Source: Streptomyces abikoensis (GTDB lineage: Bacteria; Actinomycetota; Actinomycetes; Streptomycetales; Streptomycetaceae). Taken from it: DNA of 64,000 bases. Position numbers and translations under genes: made by a program. The notes under the pieces are model-generated. The model ran no database searches. It saw only the letters and a list, made by a program, of their open reading frames with translations, and was not told where the DNA came from. This document shows positions 63,078 through 64,000 of this stretch, in pieces. The DNA lies in the NCBI RefSeq assembly GCF_014648775.1, contig NZ_BMRT01000001.1, positions 558,001 through 622,000 of the forward strand. Reading direction: 5' to 3'. Position 1 is the first letter of the stretch. Every line of letters starts with the position of its first letter.

Positions 63078-63593
63078 GTGGCCGAGGACGCCGAGGACAT
63101 CGTCGCGCGCGTGCTGCGCCAGTGGCAGCAGGTCCACCCCGGACTGGACACCGCGCCGATGGCCGTGATCGGCAGGCTCAACCGGTGCGCCGCCCTGCTC
63201 CAGCAGGCCACGGACGCCCCGCTGGTGCGCGAGGGGCTGACGCGGGCGGAGTTCGACATCCTGGGCACCCTGCGGCGCACGGGCCGGGAGCTCACGCCCG
63301 GGCAGATCGCCCGGGAGACGTTCGCCTCGGGCGCGGCCGTCACCAAGCGGCTGCGGGTGCTGGAGGAGCGCGGCCTGGTCGCCCGCCGACCGGACGACCG
63401 CGACCGGCGGGTGGCCCACCTGTCGCTGACCGACTCCGGCCGGGAGCTCATCGACGTGCTGATCCCGCGCCAGCTGGAGTACGAGCAGGTGCTGCTCGCG
63501 GGGCTCGGCAAGGACCGGCAGGACGAGCTCGCCGACATCCTCGCCGAGCTGCTCGTCCTCCTTGAGGGGCGGCTCGGCGGGCTTCAGCCCTAG
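63078..63593 (+). CDS. MarR-family regulator
   Basis: This 171-residue protein has the MarR winged helix: LTRAEFDILGTLRRTGREL near residue 54, the recognition helix SGAAVTKRLRVLEERGLVAR near 90 and the wing RRPDDRDRRVAHLSLTDSG. Helices at both ends serve dimer formation. Such regulators often respond to phenolic compounds, which fits the FUSC-type transporter upstream (104 bases apart). The GTG at 63078 has GGAGAGG ten bases upstream. Target genes are not known. Confidence 0.88.
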   Translation: MAEDAEDIVARVLRQWQQVHPGLDTAPMAVIGRLNRCAALLQQATDAPLVREGLTRAEFDILGTLRRTGRELTPGQIARETFASGAAVTKRLRVLEERGLVARRPDDRDRRVAHLSLTDSGRELIDVLIPRQLEYEQVLLAGLGKDRQDELADILAELLVLLEGRLGGLQP

Positions 63594-63661
63594 CCTCCCG
63601 GGGGGGCACCCGACAACGCGTCCGAGCGCTCGGTCGGTGCGGTCGTGCGGCCGCGGGCCGT

Positions 63662-63696
63662 CCGTGGCTTGTCGCGCCGTTCCCCGCGCCCCTTAC
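63662..63696 (+). repeat. dispersed Streptomyces hairpin repeat, family B, copy 2
   Basis: GTGGCTTGTCGCGCCGTTCC continuing into CCGCGCCCCTTACG matches the copy at 15813 with a few changes. It lies at the end of the convergent VOC gene. Confidence 0.6.
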
Positions 63697-64000
63697 GTAC
63701 GCGGCTGCGTGAAGCGGAGCATGTTGCCCGACGGGTCGCGGAAGGCGCAGTCGCGGACGCCGTAGGGCTGGTCGACCGGCTCCTGGAGGACCTCGCCGCC
63801 GGCGGCCCGGATCTTCTCGAAGGTGGCGTCGCAGTCGTCCGTGGAGAAGATCACGCCGCGCAGCAGGCCCTTGGCCAGCAGCTCCGCCATGGCCTGCCGG
63901 TCGGCGGGCGAGGCGTTGGGGTCGGCGAGCGGCGGTTCGAGGACGATCTCGACATCCGGCTGCGCGGGCGAGCCGACGGTCACCCAGCGCATCCCCTCGA
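63693..64000 (-). CDS. VOC-family (glyoxalase-like) protein, N-terminus beyond the window
   Basis: At least 102 residues are visible on the minus strand. The reading frame continues past base 64000, so the first 30 or so residues are missing; the upstream codons read Glu-Gly before MRWVTVG, the usual phrase in this family. VIFSTDDCDATFEKIRAAGG and QPYGVRDCAFRDPSGNMLRF are the second half of the vicinal oxygen chelate fold with its metal-ligand Glu/Gln positions. It is probably a small resistance or isomerase-like enzyme; the reaction cannot be predicted. Confidence 0.8.
   Translation of the reverse strand, partial: EGMRWVTVGSPAQPDVEIVLEPPLADPNASPADRQAMAELLAKGLLRGVIFSTDDCDATFEKIRAAGGEVLQEPVDQPYGVRDCAFRDPSGNMLRFTQPRT

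Overview
The window is chromosomal DNA of a Streptomyces-type actinomycete. The sequence has very high G+C with strongly G/C-biased third codon positions, many GTG and some TTG starts, and ATGA/GTGA stop-start overlaps inside operons. Marker families typical of the genus are present: two EshA-like family 2B encapsulins, a SCO6745-family protein, a Nur-type nickel operon and a fused lysX. About 55 genes are packed with no gene-free stretch over 300 bases. No tRNA, rRNA, CRISPR array or intact insertion sequence was seen.

Layout. 1-2608: two halves of a heterodimeric ABC exporter. 2638-7605: membrane hydrolase, DUF3516 helicase, DUF6397 protein and a lone roadblock protein. 7863-11780: small hypothetical gene, then a coupled trio (secreted phosphoesterase, MFS transporter, beta-propeller protein) and a 60-residue membrane protein. 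11936-15774: coupled SNF2 helicase and SWIM-finger protein. 15853-19105: small membrane and hypothetical genes, and a divergent pair of exported glycerophosphodiesterase and phosphodiester glycosidase. 19240-22221: tandem family 2B encapsulin shell genes with no cargo gene beside them. 22240-26125: tiny membrane protein and lysX. 26162-36850: a six-gene minus-strand operon for N-glycan use (solute-binding protein, two permeases, GH5-type beta-mannosidase, secreted GH85 endoglycosidase, GH38 alpha-mannosidase), with a divergent LacI regulator and an 18-bp LacI-type operator. 36948-43150: phospholipase D-like protein, then a five-gene NikABCDE/Dpp-type importer behind a Nur-like box. 43147-47778: DUF1697 protein, a hydrolase-ABC ATPase fusion with its permease, and a flavodoxin. 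47861-61427: a KstR2-like regulon for the last steroid rings (steroid C/D-ring, HIP catabolism), interrupted by an AzlCD/Lrp module. 61465-64000: FUSC membrane protein, MarR regulator and a VOC-family gene cut by the window end.

How the genes work together. The N-glycan operon reads as a complete route: the secreted GH85 releases the glycan, the ABC system imports it, and the two cytoplasmic mannosidases trim it. No ATPase gene is in the operon, as is usual where a shared MsiK-type ATPase serves sugar importers. The steroid block reproduces the order of Mycobacterium tuberculosis Rv3548c-Rv3559c: two SDRs, divergent echA20-ipdA-ipdB-ipdC, fadA6, kstR2 and ipdF. Both divergent promoters carry a KstR2-like palindrome. 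fadD3 and the upper steroid pathway are not in the window. A family of GC-rich hairpin repeats lies between genes and in two places has become part of a coding sequence.
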